The notes under the pieces: model-generated | The model's database searches: none | What the model was told of the DNA's origin: nothing | The model's input: the letters and a program-made list of their open reading frames with translations, nothing else | Shown here: piece after piece, positions 12,185-26,205 of the stretch | Layout: each line of letters opens with the position of its first letter | Position numbering within the stretch: the first letter of the stretch is position 1 | Translations under genes and position numbers: made by a program | NCBI GenBank assembly: GCA_950106755.1 | Contig: OX467091.1 | Coordinates: forward strand, 10,991,538-11,055,537 | Direction of reading: 5' to 3' | DNA length: 64,000 nucleotides | From: Climacium dendroides | Lineage: Eukaryota > Streptophyta > Bryopsida > Hypnales > Climaciaceae

Positions 12185-12470
12185 GCAGCGGATAGCTGGC
12201 GGACGATCTATGGGCGACGACCAACTGTGGCGGACGGGTAGCTGTCGGAGGCGGTCGGCATGGCGGACGGACAGCAAATGGCGGACGGACAGCAAATGGC
12301 GGACAAGTCTGCGTTCGCCAAGAAAACTAGCGCGGGTGATTAGCGAGCGCACGGTCCGCGGCGGGCCCAATGGATAGGTGGTCTGCGTCAGCCGCCGGAC
12401 CGCACCTTAGCCGTCCGTCCAGCGAACGTCTGGTCCAGAGTCGCTCCGCGAGGTCCAGGATAGGTCTGGC
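12185..12470 (+). promoter_or_regulatory. GC-rich CGGAC-motif island 4 with 18-bp tandem units
   Basis: Contains two perfect 18-bp units ATGGCGGACGGACAGCAA (12260-12277 and 12278-12295) and the start of a third, plus many GCGGACGG and GCGAACG motifs. It lies on the 5' side of the plus-strand pseudogene at 13590. After subtracting the 743-bp MITE between them (12591-13333) the distance is about 380 bp, similar to islands 2 and 3. I found no clear TATA box here. Confidence 0.45.
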
Positions 12471-12590
12471 AGCCAGGTGCATCTAGGTCTGGTGACGAAC
12501 GGAGGTTTAATTGGGGACAACCTTGGACTGGTCCTCACTTCAACTTTCCTCCCAAAGGGAACCAAGTTGGATGTGCTACTGTTGCTTTTA

Positions 12591-13333
12591 GAGCATCCCC
12601 ACCCGTCTTGCAAAATTTGGCCGTCATTTTGCCAATCCATCCACTTTTGCAAGCCGGGTGGTGCTGTGCGCCCCACCTATGACCTGTTAACAGGTCGAGT
12701 GAATCAAGCAACAAGGGAAGAAATAAAAAACTTTAAGGTGAAAAAATTTTGAATTGTGAAGTAGTGAAATGTTCTGAATGTGAATGACTGAAGGTTCAAA
12801 AATGTATTGATTGATTTTAATTTCAATTCCAATCAATTTCAGTGTGAATTTGTACCGATCAATTTTAATTTTAATTTGTACCGATCAATTTGAATTTGAA
12901 TCTCTGATCAATCAATTTTCAGTGGGGCAATTCTGATCAATTTCAATTTGATCAAATCTTATCAAACCTAGTCAATTTCAATTTAGATGAATTTCAGTTC
13001 TGAGCAATTTCAATTCTGATAAGTTTAATTCCAATCCGTTTCAATTCCGATCAGATTAATTCTGATCAATTTCAATTTAATCTCCATAATTTATTGTTAC
13101 CCTGCCAATCCGATTTGGAAATTCAATAAAATACTAAAGGAGGTGAAACGAGGTGTCGCGCAAGTGAAATACAGTTGTCGTGCAGTATATGGAAAGGCAA
13201 AACATTTTGTCCCTTGTTGTTTTGCAAGTCAAGTTCTAGGCTTGTAAAACCACCCCAATTTGCAAGCCAAGCCCGACTTGCAAGACCTCCCTTCTAACAA
13301 GTCATCCGTTTTGCAAGACGGGTAGGGATGCTC
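12591..13333. mobile_element. PIF/Harbinger (Tourist)-like MITE
   Basis: Begins GAGCATCCCCACCCGTCTTG and ends with the inverted counterpart (CAAGACGGGTAGGGATGCTC), flanked by TTA on both sides (12588-12590 and 13334-13336). A TTA duplication and a GAGCATC terminus are typical of PIF/Harbinger-derived elements. The interior (about 12790-13080) is a degenerate minisatellite of TCAATTTCAATTCTGA-type units. It codes for nothing. Confidence 0.9.
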
Positions 13334-13589
13334 TTAGCACCAGTTGCTCCTATATGGTGGAGAGTTGAGGTCATTGACTTTTTGTTACGTGTTCTTGTCA
13401 CTATATTCACTTGTCCAGACGTCCATGCATATTTTACAACTTTATTGGGGCTAAAGGAGATATCATATGTTGCTTGAACATTGAAGTTGTCAATCATGAG
13501 TGGTGAAGGTGGTACAGTTAGTGATGGAACGACATCAAGAGATGTAAAAAAAAGATCAAAACCAAGGGGGCCCCACAACCGTTTCACTA

Positions 13590-15581
13590 TGACATTTTAG
13601 ATGATCCCAACATCAAAGCGGAGGACCATTGGGAAGAAGAGAAAGCGGAATATTGGACCTCCAAATTGTGCAAGAAATATGTCAAAATGTACCACATTAA
13701 CAAGTTGTGGCCTCGGGAGAGTCACAAAAGGCACACAAAAGATTTTTCTTGCAAACGACACACTTGCAACGACCCGCATTTTGCCCATCGAACTAAGGAA
13801 GTGTGGTAGGCCCTCTTCAAGGATAAGACAACAAAGAACAGATACATAAACTATAGCATGGCGTCTATAGTCTGTGCTGAACTCATTTTGGGCAAGAAGG
13901 TGGATTGGAGCACATTTCCAACAACAAAGCAAGTTCCTCTTCAAATTGGAGAAAATCAAAAAATATTTCCGATTCATACAATCTGCAGGTACAAACACTA
14001 CCAGTATTACAAAATACTAAACCACTTACAAAGAAGGTCACGGGGATCAAAGGCAGTGTATCAAAGCTTGTCTCTATACAACCTTCAACAAACGCATGCA
14101 ACACTTTCTTCGAAGGTGTAGAAGGTGTGGAAGGAGAGGTGTTTTTAACACCACCTACGTCTTTGATATCCACACCAAATGGAACAACCGTAGTTAAGAG
14201 AAGTGTTGTTCCATATGAAGAGAACCTTGAAAAAGAATGTGGGCCACATTTTTTCACAATACAAGAGATCGAAGAGGGAGAAGTAGCAAGGGCAAATGCA
14301 AAAGTTGATGATCTCTTAGATACAAATGCTCTTGATTTTCTGGAGCAAAATCCGCCAAATTCGTCTTTGCCAATGACATCGACCCCCACATTCTGCCGAA
14401 GTAGTGAAGTGCTTTTTCCACGAAAAAATGGAAAGGAACTAGAGGATGTGGCAATAATTTCAGGCATTGATGGGGCAAAGATTAAAGAAACATATCTGCT
14501 TTTGTCAAATATGAGTATGCCAGATTTGCAATTTTTGAATGAAATGTCCAATGCAAAGGTATTGGAAGACATGTTGCAGGTTGGTTCTTGGTAGAGTACT
14601 TTCATGAAAAAGCGATGGAAATCAAGCACTCCGAATGAACCAGGCAATTCTAGTCCCCCCAAATGTGGATCAAATGCAGTTGATTTTGTTAATACTGCTT
14701 CTATATTGACATTATCAGCAGGTCTATTATGAGAAATGGTTCCAAATTTTTTGGCAATGGCGGTGGAACTATCTAAAATGTTGCCTACATTGTTGAGTGG
14801 TGCCTTGGCTTTTTTGGAGTTCATCCCGTATGTGGATGAGTTTTTGAATGAGAAGGGGGATTATTTAAGACGATTCATTGAATATGAGGAAGAATGGGCC
14901 AAGATGAGAATGAAGTGTGAAGAATTGGAGAAGAAGTTGGAGACATGGAAGACAAACTTTGAATGCAAGCATGCTACAGTGCTTGGTCTATGGGAATAAA
15001 TCAGACGATTTGAAGAGCGAATAGCTGAGTTGGGAAAAAATGGGGCCACAACCGATGATGATGTGATTATTTTAAGTAGGGAAGGAAGTCAAGAGACCTG
15101 TGATGACCTCTCTCTTGGAGAAAGCAGAAAAATTGCAAAAGTTTGACATTTTGAAGATAAATGACATTGATGATGTTAACAACAACAAAGCGGCAGTACA
15201 TATGGGTATCTATGAACCTTCCGTTACATTCATGGATGCTTCCAAGCAAACTGAAGCGGATGAATTAGAGGACTTGAAATAAGAATTGGACGAGGAAATC
15301 CACGAAAAAGTCCTTGCTCAAGCGGAGTTGGAATGGTTGAAACGGACAACAGACATTAAAGAATATCTGCCTTCCAACGGATTGGAGCTTCAATGCTTGG
15401 CTTGGGTACAAAACTCCAAAATATATTATCCATAGCATTGCAAGCACAAAAAAGGCTTGAAAATCATGCAAAGAAGTCCGATGAAGATTGCAATGCCGTT
15501 ATGAGTTGTTTAGATAAGTTCAAGAACATGGCTGCCGTGAAATCAAAAGCATCTCTCAGTTGCAATAAAGAAACAAATTAG
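13590..15581 (+). pseudogene. unrecognised gene with CKKYVKM/WPR motif and coiled coil, decayed
   Basis: The frame from 13590 encodes AEYWTSKLCKKYVKMYHINK, then LWPR, a Cys/His-rich stretch (FSCKRHTCNDPHFAHR), an in-frame TAG at 13816-13818, then NYSMASIVCAELILGKKVDW. The reading then shifts frame and continues as a long acidic and helical region, with in-frame stops at 14592, 14730 and 14997 and further shifts near 15100 and 15390. The segment 14860-14990 (EYEEEWAKMRMKCEELEKKL) is a clear coiled coil. The last 44 bases, including the final stop, lie inside the inverted-repeat arm. The N-terminal half matches the pseudogene at 8650-9650 on the opposite strand. Function unknown. Confidence 0.65.
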
Positions 15582-17189
15582 AATAGTGTTCCTACAAAAT
15601 ACAACTACCTTTAGTTATCTTTAGGTTGTCATATTCCAATACACATAGTCAATGTTTGAAAGGAAGAACTAAATCCATAAACAATAGTTTTTTTCTAAGG
15701 ACTATCTCTACTTGATTTAGGATTTAAAGGGGAGGCAATATTTCCTTACAAGAAAATGCCCTTTAGAAATCTAAATCTTGCAAAGGTGGATGTGAATATT
15801 TGCCCTACAAAATTACCACATGGTTCAAGGTGGGGATTGAAGGACTCCTAGTTTTACAAAGCAATTGCTTTAAAACACTAGAAAGGGCTTAGCTTTGGAC
15901 GAGACAATTTTTGCATTCAAATGCTAAACATAGATCTTACCATTTTTGTAAACTTTTGAAGTTCAATCTTAAAAACAATTTAAAACAAATCTATAAATAC
16001 TTCTCCAAATTTAACCATATGAATAATTATGCTCAACCTTCACTTTGATGTTATTACACTTGTGTTTAATATCACTTTGATGTTATTACACTTGTGTTTA
16101 ATATCACTGCCACGTTTGTGTTTTGTCCAAAACGGAACGGACAGGTCTTGGCTAGAATCAGGTGCTTCCCAACGTAGGACGTTAAATCATGCCATCAAAG
16201 GTGGGCCCAGCAGGGTAAAATTTGTGTTTTAGGGGTAAAAGTTTTTTCTTAAAAAACTATTTTGAGCCATGTCTAGAGTATGGGGTCTCTGATTGCAAAT
16301 ATGAATTCAGAATTTGAAAAAAAAAATCGTATATGACAAATAAAAAATTCCTCCGTTTTCCCCGGGTTAAATCCACCTCACCAGGCCCACCGTCGATGGC
16401 ACGATTTAACATCCTGCCTTCCCAACCCAGTGAACCCACATAGAGAATTCTCAACGTCATGAAAGAAGTATCAAACGTTGGCAAATAATACCTACACAGA
16501 TGCTGGCAAACAAGCCATAACTATAGAAAGGCCACCTTCATGTCGGAAGAATCGAAAGACCTCATCAAATACAGCCGTCCCCCTTCAATGCTTTCGAAAG
16601 AAAACTAGAGAGGTTGCTACTTAATCCCAGGCCAACACAACTCATTCATTACAAGCAACTCAGCCAAGACCATAGAATTTCTAGCGGGTGGGGCAAGCAT
16701 GAGTTGGCGAAATATCAATCCACTTACTTCTGAACGATCAGGAAACCAAGCTTGTGCTCGACAAGCTTCTCACAACAGCACAAAGATATTTGAACAAGAT
16801 TGTACGCAATCGACGCCGAAGCGCTAAACAAACTAAAAGTTGTTCACAATCGACGCCCAAGCGGCCAACACACGAGCGGATGCAACAGTTTGTACACAGC
16901 CAACGCGTTGAAAAAATTGGGTGAAATTACACTGACAGCGAAATATTGCCAAAGTTTACAATAAGGCTCCGCGGCAGAATATAGCCTGAAAATGCTCAGA
17001 TAAGCGATGACAAGTATGAAAGTTTCACAAAGGTCATAAACCTAAGATTTCAACAAAAGTATACAACAACTAGCGCTGGCAGCAACAGGAAGCATGCAAA
17101 CCAGGCATTCAGGAATTGAATCACTGTATGGATCCCCGAGTCGGGGAAGCTTGCTAAACATCAAACTAGCACTTCAAACCACACTACAC

Positions 17190-19609
<2,420 letters not shown>

Positions 19610-20450
19610 CGCTCAAGACTCGGGACGCGCACGGAAACCGAACGACGGCAGCGAAAAAAAACAAAATTATGCACCAAACGGAAACCGGGACGAAGCGAAG
19701 CAAGCGGCGCGAGATCTAGCTCCGGCGGGAGAAGGACACACACGAAAAATGCGAGAGAAACCTCGGAGGAAACGAAGGCGCCGAGCACGCACAGCGACGG
19801 CGGGAGCGGAAAACGAAGAACAGGGGAGCAAAGAGCGTGTCGAGGCCGCTCTCAGAAACCCGTCTAGCGAACAACAACACCAAACTCCCCTTCTATGCTC
19901 GCTGCCAAAGCGGGCCGAGGGCTCGGTTAGGTTCCCTCTCCCCTCCAGCGGTCCGCCATGGGACCGACGCTTGGGGACCCGGACCCGACCCGGCCACGAC
20001 CCCGACCTCGACCTCCCGCCTCTCGACGCGGACGCCGACGCCATCTGCCGCAGGCAGTGGGCATCGGGCTCCGGGTCTGTCGTGGGCCCGCTCCTCTCCC
20101 TTTTGCGCTGCCGTGAGCTGGATGCGGCCGGCAGTTTTTGGAATTGGTCGTGAGTCGTGGTGAGCCAGCTGGTCGACCCAGTGGTTTGTCGCCCCTGCCC
20201 GGGTGGAGATTCGCGGGTGGGGTTTCCGTCGGTCAGGAATCTACGAATCTGGTTCTTCTGGGAACCTCGATTTCTGTAGATATAGCAATCGGGATTGGGT
20301 TATTGGTGGGGCGCGCATGCAGCGTACGGGAAAGGGGCGGCAGATCTTTTCGACCTCCTTCCCCCTTAACTCCGTCCTTAACTCCGTCGTTTACCGCTTG
20401 GTTTCCCCCACTTTTTTTCAAACTGCAAGGCTAGCAGTTCAAACTGGCTT
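19610..20450 (-). promoter_or_regulatory. 5' leader and promoter region of alpha-tubulin
   Basis: GC-rich and CpG-rich compared with the following DNA, immediately upstream of the tubulin ATG. Several overlapping frames run through it on both strands, as expected of GC-rich non-coding DNA. None resembles a protein. No clear TATA box was found. Confidence 0.5.
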
Positions 20451-21747
20451 GGTTTGGGTAGCACACCGTTGTGACTGCAAGGCCTAGACTCTCGAGTATG
20501 GCTCTCGAGTATGCGTGGAAGTTCACTTCAGAGGGTATTTGAATGGGGATCGGGTATGCGTATGCGTATTAAATACGGTATTGTAGTGTATTACTGGGTT
20601 TTATATTACAGAGTAAGTTAGTTTCTTTTGCCGGTGTGGTAGATAATTTTAGAGGGTGTTTTAGTGGGGGTTGGTACTTGGGCCTGAATGTGGGGTCTGG
20701 TTTAAGCCTAGACTGTACGGAATGGTGTTGGACGGTTTGGTAGATTTCAGCTTGTTGGATGCTTGTGGGCTTGGTGGGTCATGTCTTGAAAGGCAGGGCG
20801 GTGTTGTCCCTCTCCAGTTGTTGGAATAATTCAAATTAATATTAAAGAATGCAGAAGTTTTCCGTATGTCCAATGATTTTGGATTGCGTCTTGTGTATGT
20901 GGGTGGACTGGTCTACCGAATGACGCACTTTGTAGTCTTTTTATGAGTTTTGTGATTCAATTGTCTTAAAGCAACCCTCTCTATGTGTAGCTATCTTTTC
21001 AATCGTTGATATTTTTTTCTTATTTATGAATAGAACTTCAAGTTTACCAAAAGTACCTTGAGTAGATGAAAAAATAATTTAATTGGACAATGGATAACCG
21101 ATGTATGTCAGACCAAAAGCTATCTAAAAGACAAAAAATATCAAAGCCTTGACAAATCAAGCAAAATGATGCCTATAGTACAAAAAATTGACATATTGTT
21201 GGCATGTATTTGGTTAATTTGTCAAGGCCTCCATATTTCTTTATCTTTTTGTTTGGTTTTGTAAGGGATTATTTTGGTTATTGAAAGTCTAAATTCAGAT
21301 ACTATTGTGTTTATCAAATGTGCTTTTGGATGTGCTTCCAATGAGAATGTTTTTAAGTTATAAATATAAACTAGTGAAAAGATATCTATGGGGATAGAGG
21401 GGCAATGTGTAAGTTGCATATTGGATGCTCTTAGGGCCTCTCTAGTCTAAATTACTATATTTCCCCTTCGAAAAATACAAGTTCAATTTTGACAAATCCA
21501 ATCTTATTCTTTATATGTCCTCACCAAGTGTAGCTCTACTAATACACCAAATGAACCCACACAATGTTCTTGAGGTGAACAGTGAGTAATAAATGTTTGA
21601 TTATCTTTGGCACAACAAAAATTGCAATATTGTCTAGGTCAAAAGCTCCAGCAAAACTGTTTTATTTTTAAAAATGATTCATTGTATTAGCATGGTGGAG
21701 ATTTTTCTTATTGTAGGGCACTAGGTGAATCTTGTAGTTGGTTGGAT
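20451..21747. other. AT-rich stretch without recognised features
   Basis: I see no coding region, tandem repeat or terminal inverted repeat. There is a short GTATGCGTATGCGTATT run near 20553. Confidence 0.6.
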
Positions 21748-21899
21748 CACTAGTAGAAAATGCAGGAATTTCAACAGAATTTCGTTGTATCGATCGCGTT
21801 GTTTTGGTCACTAAACAACAGAAATTTGTTGAAATTAACAGAAAGTTCAGCGACCGAAACAACATAATTCTATTGAAATTCCTGCATTTTCTACTAGTG
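21748..21899. mobile_element. CACTA (En/Spm)-type MITE, 152 bp
   Basis: Starts CACTAGTAGAAAATGCAGGA and ends with its inverted counterpart (TCCTGCATTTTCTACTAGTG). The terminal inverted repeat is about 34 bp with one mismatch. A 3-bp duplication GAT flanks both ends (21745-21747 and 21900-21902). Both the CACT terminus and the 3-bp duplication are diagnostic of the CACTA superfamily. The element is too short to encode transposase. Confidence 0.95.
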
Positions 21900-21902
21900 G
21901 AT

Positions 21903-22959
21903 GACAAAATAGTGAATTGCATGGGTGGGACAAACAAGAATTTTTTGCAACAAAAGAGTGATTGTGTATTTTGCTAAGATTAACTTTTCTAATACAACCT
22001 TTGATGCTCTAAGTAGCAGAATTGTCATTCATTTTATTTAAAATGTAAGACAAGATTTTATCATTAATATAATAAAGTATAAGGTCTTCATTTAAAATTA
22101 GTTCTCAAAGATAGTTTTGAATGGCTCTATATTATGAAAAAGTAGAGAGAGAGTGAGTTCAATTAAGCAATGCAGAAAAAAAAATTATTTTCATCTATCT
22201 TGTTGTATTGTTAGGTACTTTGTTGGGTTGGATTGAAGATGCATTTTCATCCATTTTATAATATGTCAAGTTGTCAAATGTTTTAACAAGTTGGATTGAA
22301 GATACAAAATTAGATTGAGGTTGTTCATGACATCCTTTAAAGCATATTAATCTCACCTCAGTCTACGAAAGAAAATGATATTTTTCAAAAATGGTGATAA
22401 TTACCATATTGTCATTAGATGGAATAGTATGATTTGAAAAATGTTTTTTTTTGTCTTCATGCCCTAGCAAAACTTTGGTCCAATTCTATGGCATGTGCCT
22501 ATATTTTGGGCTCCTTTCTAATGCAAGAAAATGGATTTTCAACCTAAATTTATAAAAACATTCACTTGAAACAAATCTAGGCATACTACTATTGTATGAG
22601 TATTAAGGTAGAAAAGTATTTAAGAATAAAGGATATGGATAGGTAATTGGATATTCAAATACAATTATATGGGATATATGTATTGATACTCTCCCTAAGA
22701 CATTGACAATTTTTTCATATATTACCACTTTATAAAATGGCCATGAACTATCGTGTATTTTTTTTCTTAAATTCCAACATATAGTGGTATAGAAAAAATC
22801 AATTCCCACACCAGAGTAGAACTATTTTCAAAATAAAGTTGATATTTGAATGAAAACTAACAATTCATTCTTTTTAAATTTTTATATACAAAAATTATTG
22901 GTTAGAATTTTATAAAATTAATAGCTAAAGTTGTTTTGCCATTAAGATTTAATAATTTT
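21903..22959. other. AT-rich stretch without recognised features
   Basis: No coding region, repeat structure or transposon end recognised. Confidence 0.55.
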
Positions 22960-23760
22960 AATTTACTCCCTAAAGATTTTTGACTATATTTCACCAAAAT
23001 CGCTCCAAAATCGTCATTTCTAGTACAAGTACCCAATTCTAGGGAAAAAAACATTTTAGACACATGTAATTGTGGGATCTTATTTCATACTAACTTGAGA
23101 ACATGTGGAAAAAATTTCAGAAATTTCCATCATGTAGATTGCAAGACAAATACTAGCATTTGAAGTGACAAAAATCTTTTTTTAGCACTACAAAAAATAG
23201 GTAGCTACACTTCATAAGGTCACATTTGTATGAAAAATGTCCAAAATGATGGTGCTTTTTTGAATTCATTCTTCAAGGCAAGTTCGCTACATGCTTGAGA
23301 AATTTCAGATCATTTGGAATTGTACAACATACAAAAAAAAATAGTAAGTGGAAAGAAATAGAGAATGATTCAAAATACTAAATTGTCAATAATTTAGTTA
23401 TAGAATTAAAAAAATTCGATCCCAATGTTTATAATGTTGTAATAAACAATCTACACCCAATGCTTTTATTTTTTTCTCAAAAATCTTGAATATTGAGTTA
23501 AATAAAGGACATTAAAGTTTATTTTAGAGTAAAGATTCCATAACTACCCACCAACTATTAACCCTTGTAACTTTCATCTCATTAATCAAAATGGAATGAT
23601 TCAAAGCTTTGTACGTACATATAAATTTAGAGAATCAATTTTAAATTTTTATTTAAAAAAAATGATTTAAAAAAAAAATTGAGTTGCCTAAAAATCAACA
23701 AAAATTACATATTATTTAATAAATTTTTAACTATGTGGTCAAAAGTTATGAAAATTGTTG
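22960..23760 (+). repeat. dispersed AT-rich repeat family, diverged copy
   Basis: The block around 23078-23150 (GGGATCTTATTTCATACTAA, then CTTGAGAACATGTGG, then ATGTAGATTGCAAG) and the block around 23590 (AAAATGGAATGATTCAAAGC) match landmarks of the copies at 4260 and 24530 in the same order. More diverged than the others. Its right end abuts the MITE at 23768. Confidence 0.45.
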
Positions 23761-23767
23761 GGCCTTA

Positions 23768-24420
23768 GAGCATCTCCACCAGGGTCTGCTGTATTCCTAT
23801 CCCCAAACCTCATTATCATCCTTGGAGGAGGGATAGGGAAGCCCTCCCCCACCAGTCCGTCCCCTAAACCCATCATTTTACCGCAAAAGTTTATTGAGTT
23901 AATGTGGGTCAAGTTTGCAGCAAGCCCTAGTAATAAATGAGCGAGGTAAGTACTGGTCACACTCTGGGCAAATTGACATCACTTTATACTAAATAAGGGA
24001 TACGGTTTATTCATTATGAGTTCTCCAAACGAGGGCCCTTTTATAGGATTGGGAACCCCCCTCCCCCCAATTTTAGAGATGCACTACGCTGGGGGGGTTC
24101 TTCCCTATCCGAATGAAATTCATCTGGATAGGGATACAACAGACCCTTCATCGGGAAAAAGCCCCCCATTGTTGCAGTATTATTGCAGTATTGTTTCAAT
24201 GGGTTAATAGTATAGTATTCAAAGTATATTGTTGCAATACTGCAAACAATATTGTTTTAATAAATTTACAGTGCACCTATTGAAAATATATTGTTGCAAT
24301 ACTTTTTGCAATACTACAACAATATGCTTTGAGTACTATATTGTTAAACCCATTGAATCAATACTGCAGCAGTACTAAAGCAATGGGGGGGCTTTTTCCC
24401 GATGCTTGGTGGGGATGCTC
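23768..24420. mobile_element. PIF/Harbinger (Tourist)-like MITE, 653 bp, with nested palindrome
   Basis: Left end GAGCATCTCCACCAGGGTCT and right end GGTGGGGATGCTC, flanked by TTA (23765-23767 and 24421-24423). The right half contains a second, longer palindrome: CATCGGGAAAAAGCCCCCCA with a GCAGTATTG-rich arm at about 24149-24210 mirrors 24340-24405. The left copy of this inner arm sits inside the element, not at its end, so the element looks chimeric or nested. It shares its termini with the MITE at 12591-13333. Confidence 0.88.
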
Positions 24421-24529
24421 TTAAAGCTACTCCTTAGGTACATTTTGTTTGAAAAGTTCAAAAAATAAAATAAAAACTTTCTTCATATTAAATTGCCCAA
24501 AATCGCTATGTTGCCAAAAAATTGTGTTT

Positions 24530-25460
24530 GGTTATTTAGGGGTTAATTTGTAAAAAGTCCAAGGCCATTTTCTATCAAAAACCACTAAAACCTGCCATTT
24601 TTGCTACATTCACTCAAAGTAACATTTTTTTAGAATCTAATCATAGGATCTTGTGCTTTACTTGTTTGAGATCATGTGGTAAAATTTCATGAAGTTTGAC
24701 CATATAAATTGAGAGATATTAGAATTCAAAGTTTATTTTTATTTATTTTTTGAATACAAGCCTACAATTTTAGATGACTTTGACTACCATTGGTGAAAAT
24801 GTTTTGCACTATGGACTTTGAATTAAAAATATTTGTGTTGAAGGATTGAGTTGAAAATCTAGGAATCAAAAACAATTATAAAAAATAACTAACTTGATTT
24901 TCATTCTTTCAAAAATTGTTAAGTAGAAGTAGGTTCAAGATTGAAAGGAAAACTAAATTATTAATAGCTCTAAGATGGAATTGAAACACAATAATCCCAA
25001 TGGTGAGCTTGTTCAAGCAAGCAAACTTAACCTTGACAAACAATGTTTTTTGGAAAATTGTAAAAATTGCATTGAGAAATGAATCCTACAAGTTTTTTTC
25101 AAAAAAATGCTCAGATTGCCCAAAAACAAGATTGTTCATAATTCTCACATCACTATTTCAAATGGAATGAATCAAAACTACAATTGTAGACAAAATATAA
25201 TCTATAAGAAAAAAAATTAATTTCAAGTTTTTGTGTATTTATTTTTCTACCCAACCACTGGATAAAAATTTGGGCTTTTGTGGTATAATTTTTGCTCCCA
25301 GGCATTGATTAAAATAAATATTATATTCCCACAAAACTAATAATTTTTTCTATCTTATGAAAGAGTTTTAAAAAGTTTCACTAAATACTAAGTTCATAGG
25401 AATGTGCCCAAAATTCAATTTGTTCCTAAAGGATACAATGGCCTTTAAGAGAAACAATTG
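24530..25460 (+). repeat. dispersed AT-rich repeat family, copy 2
   Basis: Same blocks and order as copy 1: CTATCAAAAACCACTAAAAC (near 24576), GGATCTTGTGCTTTACTTG (near 24648), AAAACTAAATTATTAATAGC (near 24949), AAAAATTGCATTGAGAAATG (near 25062), and TTCAAATGGAATGAATCAAA (near 25157). About 20 kb from copy 1, outside the tubulin inverted repeat, so the family is not confined to the spacer. Confidence 0.65.
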
Positions 25461-25969
25461 TTATAATATTGTAAGAAAATTCAATTAACATAATTATTAA
25501 TAATATGATATAATTAGATTTAGTCCATATCTATTATAGATTAATTATAACTATTCGTATTAAAATATGGATAGTTGAACTTGACTTTGGGTAGAACTTC
25601 TAATACATGGTACAGGGATTATGCACCGAGAAAGGTTTATGCATTAAAAGAAGTGTAATAATGGTCACTTAATAAATGTTGGCTTTAACTACTACTTTTA
25701 AAAAAAAGTGCTTGAAATTAAACCCACCTATTAAGTGCATAGGTGACAATTATGCATTAAGAGAGGTTTTACCTATACTAGATAGGTTGGAGAATTAATA
25801 AATATGCTTAAGACAAAATATATCAATCAATTTTAGCAAATGAGATCAGTCATCTTTGAAGAATGAAATAAGTTATGGCTTGACAATTCATTGTATATCC
25901 ATTTTACATATCATCTTCTTTTTTATATTCCCCATGTTGAGAATAGCAAAACAAAATTTTAATATATAC

Positions 25970-26205
25970 TAGTGTGCTTTGTGTCATTGCCATAGTCAAA
26001 ACAAAAGTAAAAGTAATTTTATAATTTTTTAGTTCATAAAAACTTCAAAATTCAATAATTTTCATGTTGTATGTCTGAATGCCACGAAACCAAGCCGGTA
26101 CACCCCTTTTCGCCAAGGGCTTTCCAACGGTATCAAGCATGTGACTAGGGGACACATAGTTTGGAAGATCTCAACGTGACAAACAAACAAAACAAACAAG
26201 CAACC
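25970..26205 (+). repeat. solo copy of the GC-core repeat (ACTAGTGTG head)
   Basis: Starts ACTAGTGTGCTTTGTGTCAT, continues with an AAAACAAAAGTAAAAGTAA run, then a GC-rich core (GCCACGAAACCAAGCCGGTA, then GGGCTTTCCAACGGTATCAAG), then GATCTCAACGTGACAAACAA. The same order of blocks recurs at 30345-30600 and in the array to 31325. Confidence 0.75.

Noticed and set aside
13883..14824. 313-codon minus-strand frame opposite the coiled-coil pseudogene
   Set aside because: The plus strand carries the family motif and the coiled coil; the minus frame lacks any recognisable domain and looks like a shadow.
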